Shown piece by piece: positions 53,005 through 63,858 of a stretch of 64,000 nt of DNA; the stretch's first letter is position 1, and each line of letters opens with the position of its first letter. The DNA is taken from assembly GCA_030867875.1 (NCBI GenBank), contig JAOWCC010001368.1, forward strand, positions 5,518,965 through 5,582,964, written 5' to 3'. The translations under genes were made by a program, and so were the position numbers. Source of the DNA: Actinernus sp. WN-2022 (lineage: Eukaryota; Cnidaria; Anthozoa; Actiniaria; Actinernidae). Under the pieces are notes generated by a model. The model saw only the letters and a list, made by a program, of their open reading frames with translations, did no database searches and was not told the DNA's origin.

Positions 53005-53633
53005 CTTCAAAAACAAACCATTAATTAACGATAAAACATTCGATAATAAAACATCGTAACACACTTGGCTGCTGGCATGTACACCGGTTTTAAACGTGTT
53101 TAAAATAAAATATAAGAACTTGAAAAACCCTTTGCACTTCCGCTCTCGCTTCCTCAGTGCGTGGGGCATTTGCATAGCTTAGCTGATCAGTTGATCTGAT
53201 TAAGAAATGAACTCCATCACAAGAAACATCACACTAAATTAAAATTAGTAAGTTTACCGAGTTTGAGACTGTTTGGATAAATATAGCTTTCTATGCAGAC
53301 GTATTTTTAACTCATAAATTCGAAGAAAAAATACGGACTGAATAGCAAACAAGCTTAGTTTCAGAAATCACACAAAAAAAAAGAGAATTTATGGTTTTTT
53401 GGGACGCCGTCTCTCTTTTTTGCGATTTTAAAAGCCCGCCACATTTTTATTATCCAACCATGCAATCTTCCTCGAACTCCTGCTGGCTCTTCTTTATTTT
53501 ATTAGTGTTTTTTTTGGGGGGATTCGGCTACCTGTGACGCGCAGTCAAACTGGAAAATCCTTGACTGAAAACAGATGGCGGCGCACATGCGCATCAGTGT
53601 CTAAAATGGCTGTCGATTCGTATAAGAAAATGT

Positions 53634-54054
53634 ATGGAAAACATAAAACGTTTCAAATTTGAAGACCTTCTAAGTTTGATTTCATATTCGAGACCAACAA
53701 CTTACGGATTAAGTTGTGTATTGAGGCCACAAACAATCCCTCAGATCGTAGGCAAACGGTAAGTCCATTTCGCCCTTCAAATGTTCCTCGTTCTCCATCT
53801 GGCTGAACCCATGCACAGTTTGAGGTGCAACAGTACGACAAGTCTTATCCTCTAAATAATTGCTGCAAAGCAGTTGGACTTGGACAGACAGACGCCGGAG
53901 AGATGACAAATCCTAAAAAATGGCTTTTTAATCACAATGGCTACGTTTAAGCTAATATAACTCTCGTTCCTCTTCTCTATCTTATTTCATCACAGAAAGT
54001 TTCGGTTTTCTTTGCGTTGGAAGGTCTATAAAGAACCTACAGTCTCACTCACTG
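53634..54054. other. Ambiguous candidate exons on both strands
   Basis: Plus strand: ATG at 53634 opens MENIKRFKFEDLLSLISYSR ... PQIVGKR to a donor acg|gtaagt at 53759. A strong acceptor (ctatcttatttcatcacag) then opens 53996-54054, which joins in phase and ends at act|gtaagc. A cagatggcggcgcacatgcg motif (YY1/NRF1-like) lies 65 bp upstream. Minus strand: the frame CAWVQPDGERGTFEGRNGLT ... ASIHNLI ends at a donor atcc|gtaagt (53706). Both cannot be right over 53707-53759. No family recognised. Confidence 0.28.
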
Positions 54055-54144
54055 TAAGCCGCCATTTTGAATCGGCTAAAAGGGCGCCCGCAGTACCTTT
54101 CCGCTGATGTCCATAATGTTTAGCGTGATATATGGATTTCGGCC

Positions 54145-54291
54145 ATCCCTTCATGTAGGACGACACAAATTGCTACCAAATTGTATTCTATTGTATTGTA
54201 TTGTGTTGCGTTCTATTGTTGTATTGAATTGTATTGTGTTGTATTCTATTGTATTTTTGGTAAAAATTCGTGTCGCCCTACATAAAGGGAT
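54145..54291. mobile_element. MITE with (attgt)n core
   Basis: The TIRs atcccttcatgtaggacgac acaaatt / aattcgtgtcgccctacata aagggat enclose a degenerate attgt/gtatt microsatellite (54185-54255). 147 bp. Confidence 0.82.
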
Positions 54292-54572
54292 TGCCTGGAT
54301 TTCATTTCTTAGCTTAATCACACCTTATTCACACGTGCTGATTTTCGAGATCAGCAAACTGCGTTCTTTAACATGAAAATAACCACTGTCATCTCAAAGA
54401 GCACCTATAAATCAACATTTTTGGGAAATTTTAATAGCGTAGGATAAAATTCCGAAAGATATAAAGGATGGATTTATAGACTTTTGTAATTCTTGTCAGC
54501 GGCAGCTTACAGAGAAATGCGCTTACAAAGAGAAATGCGCGCGTCGATCGTCTAACTCAAAATGGCACTCTC

Positions 54573-54622
54573 GACCCCAGACCCTTCTCTTATCTCTTAC
54601 AAATAAGAGAAGGGTCTGGGGT
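54573..54622. repeat. Hairpin accccagacccttctcttat
   Basis: accccagacccttctcttat and ataagagaagggtctggggt are perfect inverses around a 9 bp loop; weaker pairing continues outward (aatggcactctcg / agagaatgcc). Lies about 120 bp before the WDR70 start codon, so it may be in the promoter or 5' UTR. Confidence 0.88.
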
Positions 54623-54632
54623 AGAGAATGCC

Positions 54633-54643
54633 AAGATGGCGGC
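54633..54643 (+). promoter_or_regulatory. YY1-type motif aagatggcggc
   Basis: Exact match to the YY1 consensus core, on the sense strand 101 bp upstream of the WDR70 ATG, a typical place for this element in TATA-less housekeeping promoters. Function here is inference. Confidence 0.45.
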
Positions 54644-54743
54644 TCGAAAAGACATTTTACAACGTTTACGTGAGTTTTCGACTTAAACACCTAGATTTCC
54701 TCCAAGCACCGACTATATAAGTCCGTAATAGTAGCTATATAGG

Positions 54744-54783
54744 ATGGAAGAAGATGATCTGGAGGAAATGAGGGCTCTTCGAG
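54744..54783 (+). CDS. WDR70: WDR70 exon 1 (coding part)
   Basis: MEEDDLEEMRALR plus one base; donor cgag|gtatag. The acidic start is compatible with WDR70 but too short to be diagnostic; it is supported by phase with exon 2 and the YY1-like promoter motif upstream. Confidence 0.65.
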
Positions 54784-57700
54784 GTATAGTATTGTAAATT
54801 TAGAGAATTTTTGGGGACCAAGAGTCAATTAAGACAGTGTAGTTTTATACGACAGAACGACTCCGATCGAAACTTTCCTATTGAGAATTACTCGAAAATC
54901 AAACAATCTAGAACGAAAAAATTGCCAAATATTAACAGGGATAGCAAGATCTAGATGCATGAATGGCTTGATTTAATCGGGAATAAATGTAATTTAGGCA
55001 TGGTTAAACTTAATATCCAGCGAGTATTGGGGGTCCTGTGGCATGCTCGCATGGTCCTGGGGTAGCTCTCATCCGGGACTGTGTTGTTGTCATTGCTTGT
55101 GGTTTGAAGTTTTGCTAGTGAGTTGCATGTCGCTGTGATCGCTTGTGGCTTTCAACTTCCGAGGCTATTAATTACAGCACCATAGCAGAATGTTTCAGCA
55201 TTCATGTTTGGGGGCTAGGGCGATTTCCAGTGAATGGTCAGGGGTCACTTGGTTTGGGTTAGCTAGATGCCTAGTTCCTTCCAAGGCTGTAACCATCACC
55301 TAGTCCCCAGCTCTGTTCACCTACAGCACCCAAGCAGAGGGTTTCTGCATTCATACATGGGGGACCAGGGCGCCATTTCCAAGCTAGATGCCTAGTTGCT
55401 TCCTAGGCCATAACCATCACCTGGTCCCCTGGCACGCAGCAGTTATACTTGGTTTGCATGGATGTGATTTTTGCTTTCAACGTACAGCTCCCGGGTTGCT
55501 AGTGGTCAAGCTCTACAATTGTTTTGCATTCTTGATAGCTTGGGATATCTTCAGTGCTGTGGGCTGAGACAGTTCTTGCTTGGCTTGTCTCATTTCAGTC
55601 TCACTAGGCTGTTCGGTTGCCAGGGTTACCTGGCAGCCATGCTCTCAAGCACTGCTTACACAGCCCCGGGCACTGAACCTCCAACTTAGATTCTTTGACA
55701 TTGGTCCATGGTCCATTTCTGAATTAGCTGGTTATTTAAATTTTAAAGAAGCATGTTCTATATTTAAGCTTCCAGAATTGAGAAACAAGAATTCATGAAC
55801 TGCATTTGAGACTGCTCAAAACTAAAATAACTTGATAGAGGGGAGCCAGGATGGTGCAAGTGGTATTAAAGCGCTTCACCTCTCACCTCTGACCAGGTTC
55901 AATTCCCAATTTCGGCACCATACGTGAGTTGAGTTGGTATCTCACCCTTGCTCCAAGACCAAGGGTTTTCTCTGAGTTCTCTGGTTTTCCCTCCCTCCAC
56001 AAAAACCAACATGCTAACTTCCAATTTGATCTGTGATTTAGCCGGGACCTGACTTTGATCAGCCCCTATGGTTGTTTCAGGTCCCATTAAATAATAAAAC
56101 CAGCTAATTTTTAAGCAGATCGACCGACAACCAAATGTTGAGGGATCCAAGTTGAGGAATCTAAGTTGGAGGTTCAGTGCCCAGGACTGTGCAGAAGGCA
56201 GTGCCTGAGAGCTTAAGGTTGCCAGGAAACCCTACCAAACATCCCAGAGCACTAGGTCACACACACAGTGAACGAAAGGGGAGGGAGAGAGGGAAAGTTG
56301 CAAGCAATCACCGCATCACACCGATGTGCAACTGGCAGCAAACTGAGACCAAACCACAAGCAATACCGTAACAATTTACTACTAAAACTCCGAGATGAAA
56401 ACCAACCTAGGGCACTTCAAACACACCACAGGGCCCAAAATAGTTGCTGGATATTTAACCATGCCTAAATTACATTTACTTCTCGAATTAAGAAATGTTG
56501 GAGAAGAAATATATTACTTTACTTTGCTAGAAACTGCCACATAGCTTAATATATTCTAGTACAATGTACATGCAGTCATGTGCATCTCTCTTGTAATGTT
56601 GATAGAACAAAATGATGACACAGATAGAGCTGAATATTTAAGATTTGGAGAGAGAGAGTTGACAATAATATACAGTACTCAAGTGTAATACACATGCTGT
56701 ATCTTCTCATAGGCTTCTCAAAGTATTCACCAGCACAGTCTTCAGTCAGCTCATCAGGATTTGGCAGTTTTGGTCCATCAGGACCTGGCAGTTTGTCGCG
56801 ACCCAGCAGTTCAATAGCAATTACCTCAGCATCAAATAGTGCCTCCACAAGCACAGTAACTGTTACTGCAAGACATGAGATAGCCACACATAGCCCTCCA
56901 TACCACGGTAAGGGGAAATATTGAATGTTTTTGCTATAAAGCCTGGTTTCCATGCAGCCTTTTATTGTTGTTTTTCCATGTTTTTCTCGTGTGGTTTTTC
57001 TTGAAGTAATAGATCTATACAGAATGAGTGGCCAACTACTTTATGGGATTTACAAACTCGAGCTGAATGTGAGAGTTAATTTGTAAATCCCATAAAGCAC
57101 GGATGCAAATTCTGTATCTGACTTTTAGTTATCAAATGTCTAGCTAGATGTATGGAGTCAATGATGTTTTCAGTTATTTTGGTGATACGTACAACTTATT
57201 TTCCCGAGAAAATCGTCATGTAAGTAAAAAAAAGGCAATGATCTAAGTTTGGGGTGCAGTCTACATGTATGTACGGTAGTTATGGTATTATATATATCAT
57301 GGTGCAATTGGTACTTTATTTGGTAATTATACGCATGGCAGCTTAAAGTGCAAAATAATTTGAGCCCTGGCTTATTATCATTTCAAGAAAGATTTGAGCT
57401 CATAGAAAGGGTATTCATAAATGCAAAGTTGAGGTTTATTTTGTTCATGGTAGTTATACCATTCAAAGTTCTTGGTGAAAATACATGTTTTGGGCTACTT
57501 TTGTGCAAACATTCAGTGCACATAAGAGGTCTGGTATCACAGTAGGTTGTGATGTCATTTAAGGAACATTAATCACACAGGTGTACGAGCTATAGAGTTG
57601 TTTTCAGTTTAGTATAAATCTTAAAGTTATAGTTCTATTGTCATTGTTTTATATTGACAGCATCTTTCTTGAAACCGTTGTACATTGTACATACTAGCCC

Positions 57701-60700
57701 TCTAAATTGGTCAGAAATTGTGCATTGATCAGAAACTTTGAGCTCAATAAAAAAGATGATAAATGATTGAACAACACTGATGAAGATCTTTTCATTGTGA
57801 TTACTACTTTTGAGTCTTCTTCTTTTCCAAAAAATAAAATGAACGTTAGTCAGGGCTCATATACATGTACAATACAATACAATACAAATACAATACAATA
57901 CAATACAATACGAATACAATACAAAAGCATGATGAGTTAAGCACAGCAAAAGCTGATGTGGTCTTGTACTTTAATAATTGTAATGTACTTTAATTAATAG
58001 CTGATATTTACTTGCATACGTTGTACAAAATTGTATTTTACTGTCGGTCTTGCTCTGAAGTCAAATTAACCCAAACATTATGCATGTGTGTCATATGTTG
58101 TACATGTAGGTCAATTTGACCCAACCCAAATCAATCTACACATAGGTCATAATTCTAAAAGGGATTGATTTTTATTTTTGGGCACTCATAAAAAGGAGTG
58201 GTTTTTTTTGGAGAGGGGGGGGGGGGGGGCAATAAAAAGAAGAAAAAAATCCTAACCCCTCCTTCAAAGAACAAAATTTTTATCTACGGTAGGTTGATTT
58301 GGGTCGTGTCAAATTGACTTAAGAGTACACGGAAACACATCCATAGCTGTAGCATGTCAGGAGCCCATGAACATGTGTAATATTAATATCTTTTTTCCCC
58401 TCATAATTACCGTAAAACAGGAGCCCATTACCAGGAGCGTGCATCTCCCAGATTAGGTCTGTCCAACAGCAGAACAGATGATGTAGTTATTTTTAGCTTT
58501 GTGTTCCCTGCGAAAGTAGACAAAGGATACCTGCACTAAACCAATCACACGACTTAACATCACTTCTCATTATGCATTCACGCAGCTATTTTCCTATGCA
58601 GGGGAGCGTGCATTGTCCACAGCGCAAGCAACCATGGCAACCATTTTATTTTGCGGGAATTGGATATCTATAAATAGCCACATCGTCTACTGTGCTGTGG
58701 GCGCTACCCATCACATAGGTACGCTCCTGGTAATGTGCTCCTGTGTAAAATAATTATTAAAATACTTTATAAAACTATTAGAGAAAGATAAAACTTCTGA
58801 AAAGGAGGAAGAAGGAGATGAAGCTTCCAAGATGGCTGCCATGATGGGATTTGCAGGTTTTGGTATGTATGCTGTGACTGCATGAAGCTGCATAGTAGCG
58901 TAGATTCCGGGGAGGGGGGGAGTGAACATTTCACCTAAAAGACAAGTGAAAATTCACTCGTTCTGGTGAAATTTCACTTCTCCTGTTGTAATATTTTCGA
59001 ATGGTACTGTACACAAGTTATACTGCTAATTGTGCAGACCCAAATGGTGTGGTCTTAGAGTTATTTTAGTCTGAAATAAGGTTATGAATGTTGAATGTTG
59101 CCTTTTTAATCTGGAATAGGGTGCACATGTTCATTGATTTCTCCTAGTTTCTCTTGTTATTTTGACTTTTGTCTTCAAAAAAAATTGAGAAAGAAAACAA
59201 ACTACAGTGAAAAATTTATTAAATAATGAAGCTTGGTGTTTACCTTTTTACAGGAAGAGGTTTAATAAGAGGAGTAGGGTCATGTTGGATTAGATAACAA
59301 GATTTTTGAATGGGGGTCAGGTCTGAAAAAGGTGTAGGAAGTCATAATATTATATTTTGGTCTGAAATAGGACCATGGTTTTGAGACACAGGCAGCATTC
59401 TGGGGAGTACGGTTAGGGTTAGGTACTTCTTTCACTATTGTTAATTTATTAGTGCCTATAAAATGAAAACTGACAATGACCAAAAACCTTTAAATTACAT
59501 GTTCTTTGCAATATTTCTGAAAAATTTCAAGTAACATTACTATAAAATTTGCATGTAATTTGGATACTTCTGTTGCAGGGAAGAAACAAGCACAAACGTT
59601 TGATGTTGCTGAAATGTTCCAGAAAGCACGATCAACTGCTCAACAAGTGTCAAAAGCTAATGAGAAAGCAAAAGGTATCAAATCAATGAAAACAGACAAA
59701 TGGTCGAATTGAAATAAAGAGAACTGAGATTGTTCAATGTTAATTTATAAGTTAGTTTTAAATTTAAACAGTAGTCCAGTTTCGTATTTGAAAATCACAG
59801 CTTAATGTGATGACTACAGAGGCATTGATGCAGGGTACGCTTCATTCTGAAGTTAAACATTCAAGACATAATTGAAGGGGTCCGTGCAAGAAGAACGTAA
59901 GTGACTTTTGATCAAGTTCTAAATTCTCTCTTAGAAAACAAAGAATATCAAGAAGAATTTGGAATTTGATCAGAAGTCACTTACGTTGTTCTTGCACGGA
60001 CCCCTTCAATTAGTACCAGTGGCTGGATAGACTTAATTCAGAACTCTGTGTATTGTAAGTTGTAGCTTCACGTTTTACGACTGTGTTCTTGCTGGTAGTT
60101 ATGAATATTTAACATCAGAATGAAACTAACCCTGTATAAATACGTCTATAGTCAATTCACAGTCAATGGTAATTTTTTAATACAAATCTGGCCTATTATA
60201 AAAGTGGCTACTTACATGTAGGGCTAGTTTCAAAACCTTATGCTTCAAGGTGCATCGCCAGTTATTTTCTCTTTATCAGCAGACAATGAAACTGTTGCCT
60301 TAAATGACCTGGGTTTTTGTCTCAGACGCCTACTTTTGTATGTTGACATCCTACTCAAAAATATTTTGAAAGCCCAGGCTACATGTATATGTATTTCATA
60401 AATCACATTCAGTTCTTCTGATCGGGTGTAGCAGTTGTTTTTTAAAAATAGATTTCAACTAGAATTTGAATAATGGATCAAAAAGTGAATGTTGACTAAC
60501 GTCATAGTTTGGTCATTAGTATATTGGGTTAGTACATGCCTATCAATAAATTGTGTACTGTTTGTGAAAATTAGAGCAGAATCAATCAAAAATCTCAAAT
60601 TTCTGACATTTTGGTTAAATTCACTATCTCAAAATAAAGTGGCTATGGAGTTTCGATAGAGACACTTAAAATAAATAGGCATTGCTGGGACAGTGATCTG

Positions 60701-63027
60701 CTGTTCAAAGTCTAAACATGGGAGCTGTTTTCAGTTAATCTTCTAATATAAGTTGTACATATATGTGTACCTATTTGTACAAGATAATTAAACCCATATT
60801 TAATCATTTGAATGATGTAGATGATTCTTCTGATGTTGAGAGTGATGATGATGGAGCTCCGTTCGTAATGCTTCCTCCATCTATGACATCCAAGTCAGAA
60901 AAGGTACGGTGGATCAATGTTTTTCTATTTTGTCAAAAATGAGAAATTTTCATTCTTCCCCCCTATTTATTAGTAGAAAACCAAGGTTATGTTCTTTATT
61001 TTATCATAAGTTAAATATCAAGCAAGATAGTGCTCATAGCAACGACGAATGCCTTCCCTAACAATGGCTACTTAGGCTGTACTTAGGCCCTTCTTCCACC
61101 CAGCCCTTCAAGTATATTATATATATTTGTGTTCATCAATTTTGTATGTGCTGTAACATACATGTAGGCAGCCTCTCTGAACCATATGTTGCAGGAATTT
61201 TTTTTCTAACTAGGTAATATTTTCTAACTAGTATATAGGTAATTATTTTTCTAATTACAATTGTAGGAATTTTTTTAATTGGGGTGAAAGTTTCAAATTT
61301 GGGGCTAGTGTTAGTGAGAACTCTTTGTGAAATGAAAACGTGTTTGCCTGTTCATGATTAGGGACTGTTCAATTTTTATTGCGAGGGGGGAGGGGGGACA
61401 GTGGATTTGAAGGCTTTGTTCCCCAAAAGTTGCAAGCACCTCCCTCCCATTTGAATATTTTTTTGCATGACCCCCTGAAAATCTCTGATTATTGCCTGAT
61501 ACCCCCTCCTCACGTTACAAGTCAGGGCTCGAAATTAAGGGAAAAAAGGAGGCGTAATTTTAAGCCCAGCTTAAAAATTTTAGGGGTAATTCACCAAAAT
61601 TTTACGCCTAAGTGGAAAACGTTAGGCGTAAAACGAAAAAATCTAGGTGTATTTACGCCCGTATCGGGCGCAATTTCGAGCCCTGCAAGTAGATCTTACA
61701 GTATGTTTTTAACTGTTATTTTTCCAGATGACCCCCCTTATTAGAACTCTTATTTTAGCTAACCCCCCTTTAAGAGCCGTTTTTTTATAGATGACCCCCA
61801 CCCTCAAATCCACCCCCTCCTGATAAAGAATGGTTATGGTTTTCTATAGCTTTTTGCTAAATATAGTTCCAGATCATAGGACTCCTGTGTAGGAGAGAAT
61901 TACAACAATCTTATTGGTGTGAATTAATTGCTGTGAATGTGACTCTTAATACTGCAGTTGAATTCTTCATAGTGAATAGATCCTTGATCTTTTCTGGTGC
62001 GGTTCCATAGTATACTTGGTGCATTATAACCAACAGTCTTTACTTAATATATATTATTATTATACATTTCACTCGCATCTCGATTCTGATTGGCTGAGAA
62101 CATGCAACGGATTCTCCATAGCTAGCTATAGCACTAAGTGCGCATGCGTATAACATTATCTGCTAGCAGATAATACTTAACGCTCGATGGTAAGCAAATA
62201 CGACAATTTTACGCTAGAAAGCAGCTGGGCACTTATTTCGTTATTTTGAGCCACTTTAGCGCTCAGCTATGTTTCTAGTCATTCTTTTCTCCTAAACTAG
62301 TAAAATAAATGCAATGTTTAGCTTGAATATGCCGAAAGAAAACATCTTGAATCAGAAATCCAATCGTAAACAAACCAATTTTTTGCAGAGTTTCATTTAG
62401 CTTCGTTTACGATAGATTTCTCTGTTGCAAAAACTTGAGCTTAAAATGTATAATAAAACAATTATTGAATTCGGTTTTCACATGATAGCGAAAATTATCA
62501 AGACCTCGGTCTGTGTTATCAGCCTCAGCCTTCTGCTTCAGCAGATAACACAGACCTCTGTCTTGATAATTTTCGCTATCATGCTCAACGTCATCCAATA
62601 ATTGCTTATTATTATATAAGAAATGGGATGCCATCTAGCTTTTCTATACACTTACATGTACATGTAATATCATCTAAAGATGATAGAAAGTGGTATGTAA
62701 TGTGAGCAGCTCTAGCTTGAATTGACTCTAAATTATCAAATAAGGCTGAATAACATTTACCCCAGACTAAATTATGTGCAGTAGGTAATGCCTGATATAA
62801 CTGTCGTAAAATAGATTTCTTCAGGTACCAGTATTTTCCAATGTACTTATTTTATACTGGAGGTAATTTATCCTCTATCCATGAAAGAGAAAACTTATTT
62901 TTCCCAACTTTAACTTCAGTCAAATATCTGACAGTGTCTTAAAAGTGTCACTGTTATTTTTTAGGATAAACACAACAGAACAGCTGATGATGATGACGAT
63001 GATGACAGTGACGATAGTGATGAAGAG
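54744..63027 (+). CDS. WDR70: WDR70 orthologue, N-terminal exons (gene continues beyond window)
   Basis: Five exons (54744-54783, 58782-58862, 59579-59674, 60821-60903, 62965-63027), all GT-AG with matching phases, give 121 codons. Recognised by MMGFAGFGKKQAQTFDVAEMFQKARSTAQQ: WDR70 proteins start with a similar MGFxGFGKKxxxFDxxxMFExxRxTA segment. A Ser/Asp-rich stretch then leads to APFVMLPPSM (compare the GPPLPP of vertebrate WDR70) and a second acidic run (TADDDDDDDSDDSDEE). The WD40 repeats lie beyond 64000. WDR70 is a nuclear WD-repeat protein linked to the CUL4-DDB1 ubiquitin ligase and the DNA-damage response in yeast and human cells. Nothing here is truncated apart from the window edge. 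Confidence 0.82.
54784..54982. other. WDR70 intron 1, first part
   Basis: No structure seen before the foldback element that begins at 54983. Confidence 0.5.
54983..56479. mobile_element. 1.5 kb foldback element in WDR70 intron 1
   Basis: The left end aaatgtaatttaggcatggt taaacttaatatccag is inverted at the right end (ctggatatttaaccatgcct aaattacattt). A second inverted block pairs 55600-55695 with 56155-56240 (tgaacctccaacttagattc / gaatctaagttggaggttca), and a third pairs 55725 (ttagctggttattt) with 56092-56107. So much of the element is one long imperfect inverted repeat. No transposase frame seen. Confidence 0.82.
55841..56102 (+). mobile_element. tRNA-derived SINE
   Basis: Head gggagccaggatggtgcaag tgg with A box tggtgcaagtgg (55852-55863) and B box ggttcaattcc (55896-55906), a Pol III promoter layout with 32 bp between the boxes. 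A non-tRNA body follows (ggttttctctgagttctctg, gttttccctccctccac), ending A-rich at aataataaaacc. It sits near the loop of the foldback element. Confidence 0.8.
57011..57215. mobile_element. MITE family Q, copy 1
   Basis: Inverted arms tttatgggatttacaaactc / tttgtaaatcccataaag around a gagctgaatgtgag loop, then attctgtatctgactt, tttcagttattttgg and cccgagaaaatcg. The same series recurs at 63671-63858. Confidence 0.85.
57870..57923. repeat. (aatac)n microsatellite
   Basis: About ten aatac units with two aaatac/gaatac interruptions. Confidence 0.93.
58418..58744. mobile_element. MITE family P, copy 3
   Basis: The TIRs acaggagcccattaccagga gcgt / acgctcctggtaatgtgctc ctgt give 327 bp. Ends match copies at 35398 and 52561, interior differs, suggesting members share TIRs with variable cores. 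It ends 38 bp before exon 2 of WDR70. Confidence 0.87.
58782..58862 (+). CDS. WDR70: WDR70 exon 2
   Basis: Encodes EKDKTSEKEEEGDEASKMAA then MMGFAGF, phase 1 at both ends, between acceptor aaaactattag and donor tttg|gtatgt. MGFAGFG is the signature start of the conserved N-terminal WDR70 segment. Confidence 0.82.
59579..59674 (+). CDS. WDR70: WDR70 exon 3
   Basis: After ttctgttgcag: GKKQAQTFDVAEMFQKARST then AQQVSKANEKAK, donor aaag|gtatca. FDVAEMFQKARSTA is the most diagnostic segment for WDR70 in the window. Confidence 0.85.
59869..60012. mobile_element. 144 bp hairpin MITE in WDR70 intron 3
   Basis: taattgaaggggtccgtgca agaa / ttcttgcacggaccccttca atta, with pairing continuing inward (aacgtaagtgacttttgatc / gatcagaagtcacttacgtt). 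Nearly a full-length stem. It carries gtaagt on the plus strand (59894 area), a potential cryptic donor. Confidence 0.88.
60821..60903 (+). CDS. WDR70: WDR70 exon 4
   Basis: DDSSDVESDDDGAPFVMLPP then SMTSKSEK, phase 1 to 0; acceptor gaatgatgtag, donor aaag|gtacgg. An acidic/Ser run before a Pro-containing motif, as in vertebrate WDR70. Confidence 0.78.
61370..61815. repeat. Dispersed repeat of ccccc-rich units, interrupted by a hAT-like MITE
   Basis: gaggggggaggggggacagt ggatttga at the left and tcaaatccaccccctcctga at the right are inverse; short units atgaccccc(c) recur at 61468, 61728, 61762 and 61793. The hAT-like element at 61523-61685 splits it. Confidence 0.65.
61523..61685. mobile_element. 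hAT-like MITE with caagt direct repeats
   Basis: Ends cagggctcgaaattaagg / caatttcgagccctg (cagggctcgaaatt inverse), flanked on both sides by caagt (61518-61522 and 61686-61690). CAGGG termini are typical of hAT elements; a 5 bp duplication is shorter than the usual 8 bp. Confidence 0.8.
62483..62581. repeat. Hairpin around agataacacagacct
   Basis: tgatagcgaaaattatcaag acctcggtctgtgttatc and gataacacagacctctgtct tgataattttcgctatca are inverse with a 23 bp loop. Probably the core of a dispersed element extending from about 62060 (attattatacatttcactcg) to 62620. Confidence 0.85.
62620..62935 (-). mobile_element. Degenerate LINE RT C-terminal fragment
   Basis: Minus-strand translation gives AHNLVWGKCYSALFDNLESI then QARAAHITYHFLSSLDD, matching the LINE post-RT pattern VWGxCxxxLFxxLExxxxRAAxIxY. 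Earlier residues (LPSWIED, KYWYLKKS) are more decayed, with a stop near 62860. In WDR70 intron 4, antisense to the gene. Confidence 0.6.
62965..63027 (+). CDS. WDR70: WDR70 exon 5
   Basis: DKHNRTADDDDDDDSDDSDE E, phase 0, acceptor ttattttttag, donor gag|gtgatt. A second acidic tract. The next exon is beyond the window or at 63977 (atttatag then ALSDILKV to the window end), which I cannot match to WDR70. Confidence 0.72.
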
Positions 63028-63670
63028 GTGATTAAACAATAATCGATAATTAATATAAGTAATTAAATATTCAAACAACAACAACAACAACAATTTATTT
63101 GTACCAAGAAAGAACTGTTTATAATAATATTAAGAATATATTTAGGTAATGGAAGCTAAATTGGTACAGGCTATCTAAATAGCAGAGCTAATCTAGTAGA
63201 TAGCACAACATAATTGGATTGATAATAGATATGGCCAAAATTTTATAGCAGATTGCTTGGAAAATTTTTTTATCAGATAATAAAGCGTTCTAAACAAGAA
63301 AAAAAAATGAAGGAAAAATGTAGTCAGTTCACTGACATTAATTTTACACAGATAAAACAAAGATGATAATAATAAATAATCAAAGAGATGTATCATAACT
63401 ATTTATAAACACTAAATTAATTATGCAAATTACAAAATCCAAGCAGGTGATTGGCTAATGACAGTGCTTTTCTGGAGACCACAGCATGCTGTGCTTCTCA
63501 GTTAGAATATTGAAATGGCTAGAGACTGTATGTTACTTTGTATGTTATTGACAAATACCTGTCAGGTACTTACTGACTAAAAATGTATTTCATACTTTAT
63601 TCAGCCTGTATATACATGTAGTATTCATTATATTTCCTTTGTCGTACAGTCAACACATGCCTGTATGTAA

Positions 63671-63858
63671 TAGATACAGAATGTCGAGTGGCCGTGCTTT
63701 ATAGGATTTACAAACTCGAGCTGAAAGTGAGAGTTTGTAAATCCCATAAAGCATGGACACAAATTCTGTATCTGACTTATCAAACATCAAGATGTACAGA
63801 CTCATTTTTTCAGTTATTTTGGCGATACAACTTATTTTGGCTGAGAAAATCGAAGCAA
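63671..63858. mobile_element. MITE family Q, copy 2
   Basis: agatacagaat / attctgtatct (63672-63773) encloses the same tgctttataggatttacaaa ctcgagctgaa hairpin as copy 1, followed by tcagttattttggcgatac and gctgagaaaatcg. Directly repeated relative to the 57 kb copy. Confidence 0.87.

Noticed and set aside
56576..56953. 125-residue minus-strand frame (KLPGPDGPKLPNPDELTEDC)
   Set aside because: Protein-like in places, but the opposite strand is also open and no family, start or splice pair supports either; probably repeat-derived within WDR70 intron 1.
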